Origin: Akkermansia sp. | GTDB lineage: Bacteria; Verrucomicrobiota; Verrucomicrobiia; Verrucomicrobiales; Akkermansiaceae | Assembly (NCBI GenBank): GCA_022787425.1 | Contig: JALFWB010000034.1 | Location: 1-56,390, forward strand | DNA length: 56,390 nucleotides | Direction: 5' to 3' | Translations under genes and position numbers: made by a program | Notes under the pieces: generated by a model | What the model was told of the DNA's origin: nothing | The model's database searches: none | The model's input: the letters and a program-made list of their open reading frames with translations, nothing else | Shown here: piece by piece, positions 25,408 to 33,857 of the stretch | How the letters are laid out: the number at the start of each line of letters is the position of its first letter | Numbering within the stretch: position 1 is the stretch's first letter

Positions 25408-26288
25408 TTTTCCCGCTGCAGCAGACCCTCGCCGCGCGCCGGGCGCAGTTGCCCCCCGGCACGGATGCCTTCCGCCTGCTGGACGGCACGCTGTGGCCGG
25501 GTGTCTTTGTGGATGTGCTGGCGGATCGCTTCTTGGTGTCCCTGCGGGATGTGGCCCTGCCGCAGACCCTGCGCCGCGAGCTGGAGGCTACGGGGGTGCC
25601 CGTCTACCTCAAGAAGCTCTCGCAGGGCGACAAACGCCCGCCGCAGCAGATGGCGGGGCCGGAGCTGCCGCTGCGTTTCTGTATCTCGGAGAACGGGCTG
25701 CGCTTTATGATGGACATGAGCACGGGCTATTCGCAGGGGATTTTCCTGGACCAGCGGGACAACCGCGCCCGCCTGCGCAGCCTTTGCAAGCCCGGCATGA
25801 CCGTGCTGAACACCTTTGCCTACACAGGGGCTTTCTCCGTGTACGCCGCTGCGGCGGGGGCCAAGACCACAACGCTGGATCTGGCGCAGCCCTGCTTGGA
25901 TTGGTGCCGCGAGAACATGCAGCTGAACGGCATCGACCCGGCGGAGCACTTCTTCTGCAAGGGGGATGCTCTCTCGTGGATGGGGCGTTTTGCGCGCAAG
26001 GAGTACCGCTTCGACATCATCGTGCTCGACCCGCCCACCTTCTCGCGCGATGAGAAGGGGCACGTGTGGAAGGCGGAGCGGCATTACGACATGCTTGTGG
26101 CCCTGGCTGCCGCCTGCCTCAAGCCGCAGGGTTGCCTGCTTTGCACCACGAATTGCCGCCGTCTCTCGTCCGAGTCCTTCCGCAGAATGGTCGCTGCAGG
26201 CATCCCCGGTGCGCGTTTGAGGGCGGTTTCCATGCCTTTTGACTTCGATGGGGAGCCTTACCTGAAAATTCTTTGGGCAGAGCGCTAG
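25404..26288 (+). CDS. SAM-dependent RNA methyltransferase, RlmI-like
   Basis: 294 residues. Family features include GIFLDQRDNRARL (about 112-124), the SAM-binding LNTFAYTGAFSVYAAAAGA (motif I, about 134-152) and the catalytic-site LDPPTFSRDEKG near residue 210. This matches the 23S rRNA m5C1962 methyltransferase RlmI and relatives, but at 294 residues it is shorter than the roughly 396 of RlmI. The N-terminal PUA part looks reduced. The exact target nucleotide is not certain. Confidence 0.82.
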   Translation: MIFPLQQTLAARRAQLPPGTDAFRLLDGTLWPGVFVDVLADRFLVSLRDVALPQTLRRELEATGVPVYLKKLSQGDKRPPQQMAGPELPLRFCISENGLRFMMDMSTGYSQGIFLDQRDNRARLRSLCKPGMTVLNTFAYTGAFSVYAAAAGAKTTTLDLAQPCLDWCRENMQLNGIDPAEHFFCKGDALSWMGRFARKEYRFDIIVLDPPTFSRDEKGHVWKAERHYDMLVALAAACLKPQGCLLCTTNCRRLSSESFRRMVAAGIPGARLRAVSMPFDFDGEPYLKILWAER

Positions 26289-26515
26289 AGGGGCCTCTTG
26301 TGGTGTTTGAGTCCGCTCTGCCCGCCGGTGAATTTTTTGTCTGCTTAGGCCTGTTGCCCCCATCTTCATCGCGTTTTGCCGCTCAGGAAGGAGATGTTTT
26401 CCGTGATGGGGAGGTGGCTGCTTTTGGATGCGATATGCCACAAGATATGGGGTAGTGCGAGTTTTTGCCCTCCAAGATACGGGAAGGGTTTTTCTGCTCC
26501 ATTGCAATTTTCTGC
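26289..26515. other. Non-coding gap before nrdD
   Basis: About 230 bp without a credible gene on either strand. I see no terminator with a T-run, no riboswitch that I recognise, and no clear NrdR-box-like palindrome. The nrdD promoter lies at its right edge. Confidence 0.5.
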
Positions 26516-26544
26516 TTGCCAGGGCGCGTGAAAAAGGGTACAAT
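26516..26544 (+). promoter_or_regulatory. Promoter of the nrdD operon
   Basis: -35 TTGCCA (26516-26521), 17-nt spacer, -10 TACAAT (26539-26544). An in-frame ATG at 26558 lies 13 bases after the -10 box, and the conserved NrdD start is at 26612. Confidence 0.7.
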
Positions 26545-26611
26545 GGCCGCGCCTTGTATGCGCAGACGCGCGGTCCCGGGGCACGTCAAGTTTACATCAC
26601 TCTCACTCAAT

Positions 26612-28732
26612 ATGATCGAAATCATCAAGCGCAACGGAAAACGCGAACGCTTTGAGTCCTACAAGATTCAGCAGGCCATCGAAAAGGCGTTCCATGCCTC
26701 TCAGGAGGAGTATAATCCCATGGTCTATGCAAATGTATTGGACGCCCTGAAGCATGAGGACTATGTGCCGGTGGAGAAGATTCAGGACACCATTGAACGC
26801 GAGCTGATGCGCGAAGGTGCTTTCGATACGGCGCGCAACTTCATCAAGTACCGCTTCCTGCACAAGATTCAGCGCGAGCAGATTGGCGGTATGTATCAGG
26901 GTAACACTTGGGTGGATTGCAAGCAGACGATCGAGGAATACGTCGGCAATACGGACTGGCGCATCAAGGCGAACTCCAACACCACTTATTCCAATGCGGG
27001 TTTGGTCAACAATACAGCCGGAAAGGTGATCGCTAATTACTGGCTTGACCAGGTGTATACCCCGGAGGAAGGCGCGGCCCACCGCAACGGTGACTACCAT
27101 ATTCACGACTTGGACTGCCTGACGGGCTACTGCGCCGGCTGGAGCCTGCGCGCTCTGCTCAACGAGGGCTTCAACGGCGTGCGCAGCCGCGTGAACAGCC
27201 GCCCGCCGCGCCATTTCCGGGAGGCTCTCGGCCAGATGGCCAACTTCCTCGGCATCCTGCAGAGCGAGTGGGCAGGGGCCCAGGCGTTCAGCTCATTCGA
27301 TACTTACCTCTCTCCCTATCTCTTCCGCGACCGCCTGCCGTATGAGGAGGTCAAGAAGGCTCTGCGCAGTTTCGTTTATAACCTGAACGTTCCCTCCCGC
27401 TGGGGGCAGTCTCCCTTTACGAACGTGACGATTGACTGGACGGTGCCGCGAGACCTGCGGGACCAGTACCCCATGTCCGGCAACCGCCATTTCTTCGAGG
27501 ACATGCACGATGAGGCCCTGCTGGCCGTGGCCAAGGAGCGCGGGGCGGAGACGCTGACCGACCTCACCTACAAGCATTTCCAGCCGGAGATGAAGGTGAT
27601 TCAGCGCGCTTTCTACGAGGTGCTGACGGAGGGCGACAGCACGGGCCAGCCCTTCACCTTCCCCATCCCGACCGTGAACATCACGGAGGACTTCGATTGG
27701 GAGGACGAGAACGTGCCGCTTCTCTTCGAGAACGCTGCTAAGATCGGCTCTTCCTACTTCCAGAACTTCATCGGCTCACAGTATAAGTATGATGAGAACG
27801 GCAACAAGGTCATTGATGAGGAAGCCTACAAGCCGGATGCGGTGCGCTCCATGTGCTGTCGCCTGCAGTTGGACCTGCGCGAGCTGCTCAAGCGCGGCGG
27901 CGGTCTCTTCGGTTCTGCGGAGATGACGGGGTCCATCGGTGTGGTTACCATCAACATGGCTCGCCTCGGTTATCTGTACAAGGGTAACAAGAAGCTGCTG
28001 TTCTCCAAGCTGGCCGAGCTCATGGACTTGGCGAAGGATACGCTGGAGAAGAAGCGCGTGTTCATCAACACGATGTACGACCGAGGGCTCTACCCCTACA
28101 CCAAGCGTTACCTGCCGCACCTGCGCAACCACTTCTCTACCATCGGTCTCAACGGCGTCAACGAGATGCTCCGTAATTTCTCCGGCGACACCATGAACAC
28201 CGCCACGGAGGAGGGCATCGCCTTCGCGGAGGAGGTGCTGCACTTCATGCGCGAGCGCATTCGCGGCTACCAGGAGCAGACGGGCAACCTGTATAACCTG
28301 GAGGCGACTCCCGCAGAGGGAACCACGCACCGCTTTGCCCGCGAGGATGCCAAGCGCTTCCCGGACATCATCCAAGCCGGCTCGCCCGGGCATCGCTACT
28401 ACACGAACAGCTCGCAGTTGCCGGTGTCTTACACGCATGACCTCTTCAAGGCCCTCAAGATGCAGGACAAGCTGCAATGCTGCTACACGGGCGGCACGGT
28501 GTTCCACATGTACATGAACGAGGCGATCTCCTCCCCGGAGGCCTGCCGCGACATCGTGCGCAAGGTGCTCACCAACTTCAAGATGCCCTACATCACCGTC
28601 ACGCCGCTCTTCTCGGTGTGCGAGAAGCACGGTTACCTCAAGGGACGCCACGATTACTGCCCCATCTGCGACGAGGAGCTCATTCAGCGCGTCCGCATGG
28701 AGGAGCAGCCGGAGCTGCCGCTTAACATCTGA
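26612..28732 (+). CDS. nrdD: Anaerobic ribonucleotide reductase large chain, without its glycyl-radical end
   Basis: 706 residues from ATG 26612 (MIEIIKRNGKRERF, the normal ATP-cone start). An in-frame ATG at 26558 would add 18 basic residues. It reduces ribonucleotides to deoxyribonucleotides without oxygen. The ATP-cone covers about 1-90, and the ten-stranded barrel carries finger-loop Cys415/Cys416 (SMCCRLQ) and TGSIGVVTINMARLGY. The C-terminal zinc site is C670xxH...C683xxC686. The protein ends about 20 residues later (ELPLNI). The RxxGY glycyl-radical loop that normally ends this enzyme is missing here and is encoded by the next gene. Confidence 0.92.
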   Translation: MIEIIKRNGKRERFESYKIQQAIEKAFHASQEEYNPMVYANVLDALKHEDYVPVEKIQDTIERELMREGAFDTARNFIKYRFLHKIQREQIGGMYQGNTWVDCKQTIEEYVGNTDWRIKANSNTTYSNAGLVNNTAGKVIANYWLDQVYTPEEGAAHRNGDYHIHDLDCLTGYCAGWSLRALLNEGFNGVRSRVNSRPPRHFREALGQMANFLGILQSEWAGAQAFSSFDTYLSPYLFRDRLPYEEVKKALRSFVYNLNVPSRWGQSPFTNVTIDWTVPRDLRDQYPMSGNRHFFEDMHDEALLAVAKERGAETLTDLTYKHFQPEMKVIQRAFYEVLTEGDSTGQPFTFPIPTVNITEDFDWEDENVPLLFENAAKIGSSYFQNFIGSQYKYDENGNKVIDEEAYKPDAVRSMCCRLQLDLRELLKRGGGLFGSAEMTGSIGVVTINMARLGYLYKGNKKLLFSKLAELMDLAKDTLEKKRVFINTMYDRGLYPYTKRYLPHLRNHFSTIGLNGVNEMLRNFSGDTMNTATEEGIAFAEEVLHFMRERIRGYQEQTGNLYNLEATPAEGTTHRFAREDAKRFPDIIQAGSPGHRYYTNSSQLPVSYTHDLFKALKMQDKLQCCYTGGTVFHMYMNEAISSPEACRDIVRKVLTNFKMPYITVTPLFSVCEKHGYLKGRHDYCPICDEELIQRVRMEEQPELPLNI

Positions 28733-28760
28733 TCCTTTCCCCATAACATCCTAAACGAAC

Positions 28761-28973
28761 ATGAATACACCTGACATCAAGCCGGTCGTCAAGACCGATG
28801 AGCAGATCCTCGCGGAGCACGCCGAGGAGCGTACCAAGTGCACCGTCTACACCCGTGTGATGGGTTACCACCGCCCGGTGGAGACCTTCAACGCCGGTAA
28901 GCAGGGTGAGTTCGAGGAGCGCGAGCACTTCGAGGAGCCCTGTGGCTGCGGGTGCGATCGTATCCTCCGCTGA
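28761..28973 (+). CDS. Stand-alone glycyl-radical peptide of class III ribonucleotide reductase
   Basis: 70 residues with its own ATG, 28 bp after nrdD. Residues 29-53 (TRVMGYHRPVETFNAGKQGEF region) match the C-terminal glycyl-radical loop normally found in NrdD, with Gly35 as the predicted radical site. The N-terminal 25 residues are an extra acidic helix, and the tail CGCGCDRILR adds three cysteines. It presumably docks on NrdD and is activated by NrdG, whose start codon overlaps this gene's stop (TGATG). It resembles in concept YfiD/GrcA, the separate glycyl-radical spare part of pyruvate formate-lyase. Confidence 0.85.
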   Translation: MNTPDIKPVVKTDEQILAEHAEERTKCTVYTRVMGYHRPVETFNAGKQGEFEEREHFEEPCGCGCDRILR

Positions 28974-29671
28974 TGCTGCACCCCCAAGACATCACGCCGC
29001 TGACCTTCTTGGATTACCCCGGGAAGGCAGCGTGCATTTTTTGGTATACCCGCTGCAATTTGCGCTGCCCATACTGCTACAACCCGGACCTGGTGTTGGG
29101 CCACGGTGGGCGGGAGAACGAGTTTGCTTTCCTGGAGGAGCGGCGGGATTTTCTGGATGCCGTCGTGCTCTCCGGCGGGGAGTGCACGCTGAATCCGGAT
29201 ATCGAGGAGCTCTGCGAGCGCATTCACGCGCTGGGTTACCTCATCAAGGTGGATACCAACGGCAGTAATCCGCAGGTGCTGGAGCGTCTGCTGGAGCGCC
29301 GGCTCGTGGATTACGTGGCGCTGGATAACAAGATGCCGAGCGCGCGCACCTGGAAGCTGCCGAGCGGGGAGAAGCTGTTTGATACCTTCTGCCGCTGCGT
29401 TGTGCTTCTGCAGGCCTCCGGTATCCGTTATGAGGTGCGCACCACCGTGCACCCCGCCTTGCTGGATGAGGCGGACATTCTCTGCATGATCCGTGAGGCA
29501 AAGGCCCTGGGCTATACGGGGACCTACGGCCTGCAATTTTTCTTCAACAGCGGCCACACGCTCGGCAATCTGGAGCCGCCGACCCGCCGCTATGACCGCC
29601 GCTTGCTCGATAAGCACTCCCCGCTCCGAATCGAGTACCGCAATTTTCCGGAAGACCGTTTCAAATATTGA
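28973..29671 (+). CDS. nrdG: Radical-SAM activating enzyme of anaerobic ribonucleotide reductase
   Basis: 232 residues from ATG 28973. The radical-SAM cluster motif is C28-x3-C32-x2-C35 (CNLRCPYC), and the SAM-binding GGE motif follows in LSGGECTLNP. It uses SAM and a 4Fe-4S cluster to generate the glycyl radical, here presumably on the separate peptide. The ordering nrdD - radical peptide - nrdG with coupled translation supports this. Length and the TPLTFLDYPGKAACIFW start fit the NrdG2 / pyruvate formate-lyase-activase-like group. Confidence 0.9.
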   Translation: MLHPQDITPLTFLDYPGKAACIFWYTRCNLRCPYCYNPDLVLGHGGRENEFAFLEERRDFLDAVVLSGGECTLNPDIEELCERIHALGYLIKVDTNGSNPQVLERLLERRLVDYVALDNKMPSARTWKLPSGEKLFDTFCRCVVLLQASGIRYEVRTTVHPALLDEADILCMIREAKALGYTGTYGLQFFFNSGHTLGNLEPPTRRYDRRLLDKHSPLRIEYRNFPEDRFKY

Positions 29672-29677
29672 CGCAAC

Positions 29678-30187
29678 ATGATCATCGAATCCTTTGATAA
29701 CAGAGCCCCTCAGATCGACCCCACCGCCTTTGTGGCGCGCGGGGCTGCCTTGGTGGGGGAGCTGACCCTCGGGCCGCACAGCTCCGTGTGGTACAATGCA
29801 ACGCTTCGTGCGGATTTAGCTGCTATCCGCATCGGGGCTTACAGCAATGTGCAGGATAACGCCTGCATTCATGTGGAAGCCGGCGGGGCCTGCACGGTGG
29901 GGGCGCATGTCACCATCGGTCACTGCGCCACGCTGCACGCCTGCACGGTGGAGGATGACGTGCTCATCGGCATGGGGGCCATTGTGCTGGATGGGGCGGT
30001 GATCGGTCGCGGTTCGATTGTGGGGGCGCACGCGCTGGTGACGAAAAATACGCAGGTTCCGCCGTACTCGCTGGTGCTGGGCTCGCCTGCGAAGGTTGTG
30101 CGAACGCTCCCGGAGTCCGTGGCGCAGGATAATCACCGCCATGCGGAGGAGTATGCCGAGCTGGCGGCTCGCTACGCAGCCCGTTGA
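29678..30187 (+). CDS. Gamma-class carbonic anhydrase family protein
   Basis: 169 residues of left-handed beta-helix hexapeptide repeats. The three metal histidines of the gamma class are in place: His65 (CIHV), and His82 and His87 (GHCATLHAC). The C-terminal helix ends the trimeric fold. Possible activities are CO2 hydration or a metal-binding CaiE/PaaY-like role. It follows nrdG by 6 bp, so it is probably co-transcribed, although no functional link is evident. Confidence 0.88.
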   Translation: MIIESFDNRAPQIDPTAFVARGAALVGELTLGPHSSVWYNATLRADLAAIRIGAYSNVQDNACIHVEAGGACTVGAHVTIGHCATLHACTVEDDVLIGMGAIVLDGAVIGRGSIVGAHALVTKNTQVPPYSLVLGSPAKVVRTLPESVAQDNHRHAEEYAELAARYAAR

Positions 30188-30202
30188 TGAAACAGATTTG
30201 AT

Positions 30203-31147
30203 ATGAACATGAAAACCATAGGTGTTGATTTCGGCGGTACCACCATCAAAATAGGTGTTACCAGGGGCGTGGAAATTTGCGAGCGAGCGGAGCCTCTGCC
30301 CACGCCGTCCTACGGCAGCCCTGCGGAGATTATGGATGCCATGTGCGCCACCATCCGCGGCTTGATGGAGCACCACCCGGAGGTGCAGGGCATAGGCTTG
30401 GGCATGCCCGGCTGGGTGGATTTCGGGCGCGGTGTCCTTTATCAGTTGACCAATGTGCCGGTGTGGAATAAGCCGGAGCCCGTGCGGGAGGTGCTCACGG
30501 AGCAGCTCGGCTTGCCCGTGGTGCTGGATAACGATGCCAAATGTATGGCCTATGCCGAGTGGAAGGAGGGCGCGGGGCGCGGCTACGAGAATCTTCACTG
30601 CATCACCCTCGGTACCGGTGTGGGCGGGGCTTTGATTATCAATAACCGCATGGTGCGGGGTCGCCGTATCTCTGCTGCGGAAATCGGCCAGACCAGTATC
30701 TGCTTCGATGGCAGAGTGGGGCCCTTCGGCAACCGAGGCGCGCTGGAGGAGTACATCGGTAACAACGAGGTGGCAGCCGATGCTGCGGCTCTGTACGCCG
30801 CCGCCGGTACCCCTAAATCTGTGGAGGAGTGTACCCCGCTTCTGCTGGAAAAGGCCGCGAGGGCAGGGGATCCCATCGCGCAGAAAATCTACAATGACTT
30901 CGCGGAGAAATTGGCCTGCCATATCATGAATATCATGTACACCGTCGTGCCGGATGCCTTCATCATCGGCGGTGGTATCGCCAAGGCCGGGGACCTCCTG
31001 TTCACTCCGCTCCGTGACTTCCTGAAGCGTCAGCTCTTCCCCGTCCACTATGAGGACCTGCGCCTCCTCCCCGCGCATTTCGGTGCCTCTTCCGGCCTCA
31101 TCGGTGCCGGGCTCATGGCCCGGGATTATGTTCTCGGTGTGCTCTGA
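30203..31147 (+). CDS. ROK-family sugar kinase
   Basis: 314 residues. The ATP-binding N-terminus is GVDFGGTTIKIGV (about 6-18). The catalytic aspartate lies in LDNDAKCMAYAEW (about 110-122), and the GTGVGGALI loop follows. ROK kinases phosphorylate glucose or N-acetyl sugars. The usual zinc motif (CxCGxxGCxE) reads GPFGNRGALEEY here, with no cysteines, so the structural zinc site is lost or replaced. Substrate is unknown; glucokinase is the conservative guess. Confidence 0.87.
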   Translation: MNMKTIGVDFGGTTIKIGVTRGVEICERAEPLPTPSYGSPAEIMDAMCATIRGLMEHHPEVQGIGLGMPGWVDFGRGVLYQLTNVPVWNKPEPVREVLTEQLGLPVVLDNDAKCMAYAEWKEGAGRGYENLHCITLGTGVGGALIINNRMVRGRRISAAEIGQTSICFDGRVGPFGNRGALEEYIGNNEVAADAAALYAAAGTPKSVEECTPLLLEKAARAGDPIAQKIYNDFAEKLACHIMNIMYTVVPDAFIIGGGIAKAGDLLFTPLRDFLKRQLFPVHYEDLRLLPAHFGASSGLIGAGLMARDYVLGVL

Positions 31148-31188
31148 GAATTTTGTTCGCCGTGAAGTTGATTTTTGCTATTTTCTTG

Positions 31189-31217
31189 TTGACATCCGGA
31201 GGAAACAAGGTTAGTAT
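31189..31217 (+). promoter_or_regulatory. Promoter of the ankyrin lipoprotein gene
   Basis: -35 TTGACA (31189-31194), 17-nt spacer, -10 TAGTAT (31212-31217). The ATG follows 9 bases later, so the leader is at most a few nucleotides. Confidence 0.7.
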
Positions 31218-31226
31218 GCTTTTGTC

Positions 31227-32264
31227 ATGAAGTTACAACGATTTCTTCTCACAATTGTGCTTCCTCTCGGTTTGGTCGGTTGCCAGACGTCTCTTCAGAA
31301 GGCTGCGGAGAATGGGCAGACTCGGAGGGTGGAGCAAATCATTGCCCGCGGGGCAGATGTCAATGCCCTTGATGCGGAAGGCCGGACGGCCCTCGATCGG
31401 GCAGCAGCCAATGATCGCGTGGAGATTGTACAATCGCTCCTGAACCATGGGGCCAACCCCAACCAAGCGAATCGGGACGGCATGGCTCCCTTGCATCTGG
31501 CGGCACGGGAGGGACGCAGTGCCTCTGCGTCTGCCTTGCTCGCACGCGGTGCTGAGGTCAACGGCTTGGATTCTGAGGGCTGGACACCGCTGATGTACGC
31601 CGCCTATAATGGCTTCACAGGGGTGGCGCGCGTCCTACTGTCGCAAGGAGCAGGCGTGAATCTCAAATCAAAGAATGGGTATTCGGCCTTGTCTCTTGCT
31701 GCGGATAAAAATAAAGAGGCGATGGTGCAGTTGCTCATTCAGAGCGGCGCGGATGTCAATTCCACCGACAACAAAGGAAAGACGGCTGCGTTTTACACCG
31801 AGAGCGACAACGTTTTGATCATGTTGAAGAATGCCGGTGCGAAGATACAGGAGACCGTTCCTTCCTCGCTGGCCGGTAAGACGATTACCTTCGACTACTC
31901 CACGTCCAGAGGTCTGTCTTCAGAGGACGGCGGTTACACGTGGAGGGAGAATAGGGGTTCAAACGTTCGCACGTCTTATCGCTTGACCTCCACGCGTAAC
32001 TCGGACCGCAGATTCGGGAATGAGGATGTTGGTAACGGCACGTGGATTGCCTATATGCGGGACAGCGGTGGCTATAAGGAGACTACCTCCTATGACTATC
32101 AGAAGACGGGGCGGGACACGGCCAGACTCACCACATCGGAAATCGAATCGTTTAGCACTTACGTCCTTCGTTTTGATTCCCCGACTTCCGGCACGGCCTC
32201 CAACGAGGGGGGAGGAGAAGGTTGCGGGTGGAAGTATTCCGGCATTCGCTTCAGCATCAAGTAA
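31227..32264 (+). CDS. Ankyrin-repeat lipoprotein
   Basis: 345 residues. The signal peptide ends in lipobox LVGC (Cys about 19). About five to six ankyrin repeats follow (residues about 23-195), for example DAEGRTALDRAAANDRVEIV and DSEGWTPLMYAAYNGFTGVA. The C-terminal 140 residues are beta-rich and polar (KTITFDYSTSRGL onward), with no recognised family. Ankyrin repeats bind protein partners. Membrane anchoring suggests an envelope scaffold or immunity-type function, which is inference only. Confidence 0.9.
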   Translation: MKLQRFLLTIVLPLGLVGCQTSLQKAAENGQTRRVEQIIARGADVNALDAEGRTALDRAAANDRVEIVQSLLNHGANPNQANRDGMAPLHLAAREGRSASASALLARGAEVNGLDSEGWTPLMYAAYNGFTGVARVLLSQGAGVNLKSKNGYSALSLAADKNKEAMVQLLIQSGADVNSTDNKGKTAAFYTESDNVLIMLKNAGAKIQETVPSSLAGKTITFDYSTSRGLSSEDGGYTWRENRGSNVRTSYRLTSTRNSDRRFGNEDVGNGTWIAYMRDSGGYKETTSYDYQKTGRDTARLTTSEIESFSTYVLRFDSPTSGTASNEGGGEGCGWKYSGIRFSIK

Positions 32265-32309
32265 ATCTGTTGATAACGGCCGACATCACGTGAGCCTCTG
32301 ATATCTGCC

Positions 32310-33200
32310 ATGAAGGAAACGAACGAAACGGAGCGGGAGCTGAGCCGCGTGCTCAAGGCGGTTTCCCGCTCCTTTTACCTGAGCATGGTGTGGCTGCCGC
32401 CTGCCATGCGGCGCGGGGTTGCGCTGGGTTATTTGCTGGCGCGTGCGGCGGACTCCGTGGCGGACACCTCATCGGCCCCTGCAGCTGAGCGGGTGGCAGT
32501 CTTGGAGAAAATGCGCGCCGCCATTGCCCGGGGCGGGGAGTGCCCGGCGGCGGCAGCCCTCGCGGAGGCCCAGCCCAAGGCGAGCGAACGCGAATTGCTG
32601 CAGCGCTTCGATACCTGCCTGAGCCTGCTCGATGGATTGCCGGAGTCGGAGCGTGCCGCCGTGCGCGAGGTGTTGGACGTGATTATCGGAGGCCAGCTCT
32701 GGGACCTACAATACTTCGCCGGGCACTGCTCCGTGGAGAGTGACGAGGACACCCTGCACTACACCTATGCGGTCGCCGGGTGCGTGGGCAAATTCTGGAC
32801 GGACCTGGGCTGCATCACCTTGGGGGATGGATTTTGCGCCCCCGATCGCCGGGAACTGATGACGGAAGCCGCCGTGCGATACGGACGCGGCCTGCAGCTC
32901 GTGAACATTCTGCGCGACCGCGAGGAAGATGCCCGACTGGGCCGCCGCTACCTCTGCAGTGACCCCGAGCTCTGGATGCGCCGTGCGGAACGTTGGCTCT
33001 GCGATGGGCTGGACTACGCCCGCCGACTGGGGAGCTTCCGCCTGCGCTTCTCCTCCGTGCTGCCCGCGCTCTTGGGGGTGAAGACCCTGCGACTCATCCG
33101 CACAAGCCGCCCCGGGCAGCGCGCCAAGATTCCCCGCCGCGCGGTGTATGCTACGCTGCTGCGCGCCCTCTTCCTCAGTGTGATTCGGCGAGGCGCTTGA
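32310..33200 (+). CDS. Squalene/phytoene synthase family protein
   Basis: 296 residues. The two Asp-rich prenyl-diphosphate motifs are visible: D48-S-V-A-D52, and near residue 199 NILRDREEDARLGRRYL. It should join two isoprenoid diphosphates head to head into squalene or phytoene, giving hopanoid or carotenoid precursors. HpnC/HpnD-type proteins are alternatives. No other terpenoid genes are nearby. The last 26 bp overlap the end of def on the other strand. Confidence 0.88.
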   Translation: MKETNETERELSRVLKAVSRSFYLSMVWLPPAMRRGVALGYLLARAADSVADTSSAPAAERVAVLEKMRAAIARGGECPAAAALAEAQPKASERELLQRFDTCLSLLDGLPESERAAVREVLDVIIGGQLWDLQYFAGHCSVESDEDTLHYTYAVAGCVGKFWTDLGCITLGDGFCAPDRRELMTEAAVRYGRGLQLVNILRDREEDARLGRRYLCSDPELWMRRAERWLCDGLDYARRLGSFRLRFSSVLPALLGVKTLRLIRTSRPGQRAKIPRRAVYATLLRALFLSVIRRGA

Positions 33201-33732
33201 GCTTCTTCTTCAGCGTAATTTTTGAAGCGGACGACACCCGGTCAACGAAGAGGAAGCCGTCCAAGTGGTCGCACTCGTGCTGCAGGCAACGCGCCAGCAG
33301 GCCGCCGCAGTCCAGCACCAAGGTGCTGCCGTTCGTCAGCGTCAGTGTAGCCTTCACGCGCTCCGGTCGGGCAACCTGCGCATGGATTTTCGGCACGCTG
33401 AGGCACCCCTCCGAGCAGAGCTGCTGCTTGCCGTAGGGCTCCAGCACGGGGTTGATAAATTTGAGCGGCATGATGCTGCGCATAGGCACGGTCTCCCCAT
33501 TGGCCACCACGGTCAGCGGCTCGCTCTCCTCTTCCTCATCCTCCGGAATATCAATAACCACCAGGCGGATATTGCGCCCGATCTGAGGCGCGGCCAAGCC
33601 GATGCCGTTAGCATGGTACATGGTCTCCAGCATATTGTCGGCAAGCTCCGCCAGCTCCGGGGTCATCTCCGCCACGGGTTGGCTGACGGCCCGCAGCACC
33701 GTATCTCCGTATATGTTGATGGGAAGAAGCAT
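33175..33732 (-). CDS. def: Peptide deformylase
   Basis: 185 residues from ATG 33732. It removes the formyl group from nascent proteins. The three family motifs are present: GIGLAAPQIG (43-52), EGCLSVP with metal ligand Cys110, and QHECDHLDG with His152, Glu153 and His156. A short acidic insertion (EDEEEESE, about 64-71) is unusual. It is convergent with the squalene synthase gene, overlapping by 26 bp. Confidence 0.95.
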   Translation of the reverse strand: MLLPINIYGDTVLRAVSQPVAEMTPELAELADNMLETMYHANGIGLAAPQIGRNIRLVVIDIPEDEEEESEPLTVVANGETVPMRSIMPLKFINPVLEPYGKQQLCSEGCLSVPKIHAQVARPERVKATLTLTNGSTLVLDCGGLLARCLQHECDHLDGFLFVDRVSSASKITLKKKLKRLAESH

Positions 33733-33765
33733 AATAAAGGGGGCGCGGTCACAGGCGCCGCGCCT

Positions 33766-33794
33766 ATTGTGCCGCCTCGGGATCGATTTGTCAA
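33766..33794 (-). promoter_or_regulatory. def promoter
   Basis: Minus strand: -35 TTGACA (33789-33794), 17-nt spacer, -10 CACAAT (33766-33771). The ATG at 33732 is 33 bases further, giving a roughly 25-nt G/C-rich leader. Confidence 0.65.
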
Positions 33795-33821
33795 GAAAAA
33801 TGCGGTGCTGTGTTTTTGCGC

Positions 33822-33850
33822 TTGCCAAATCGGGGGATTTCCGCTAGGAT
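33822..33850 (+). promoter_or_regulatory. Promoter of lipoprotein paralogue 1, leaderless type
   Basis: -35 TTGCCA (33822-33827), 17-nt spacer, -10 TAGGAT (33845-33850), then seven bases to the GTG at 33858. The ATGs at 33849 and 33852 overlap or abut the -10 box and cannot be on a transcript from this promoter. Confidence 0.7.
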
Positions 33851-33857
33851 GATGAAC

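Noticed and set aside
28733..28760. Possible frameshift separating NrdD from its glycyl-radical end
   Set aside because: NrdD ends in a proper stop with a plausible C-terminus. The small gene has its own ATG, an extra N-terminal helix, and sits 28 bp away. A simple one-base error would not recreate a normal NrdD length. Read support should still be checked.
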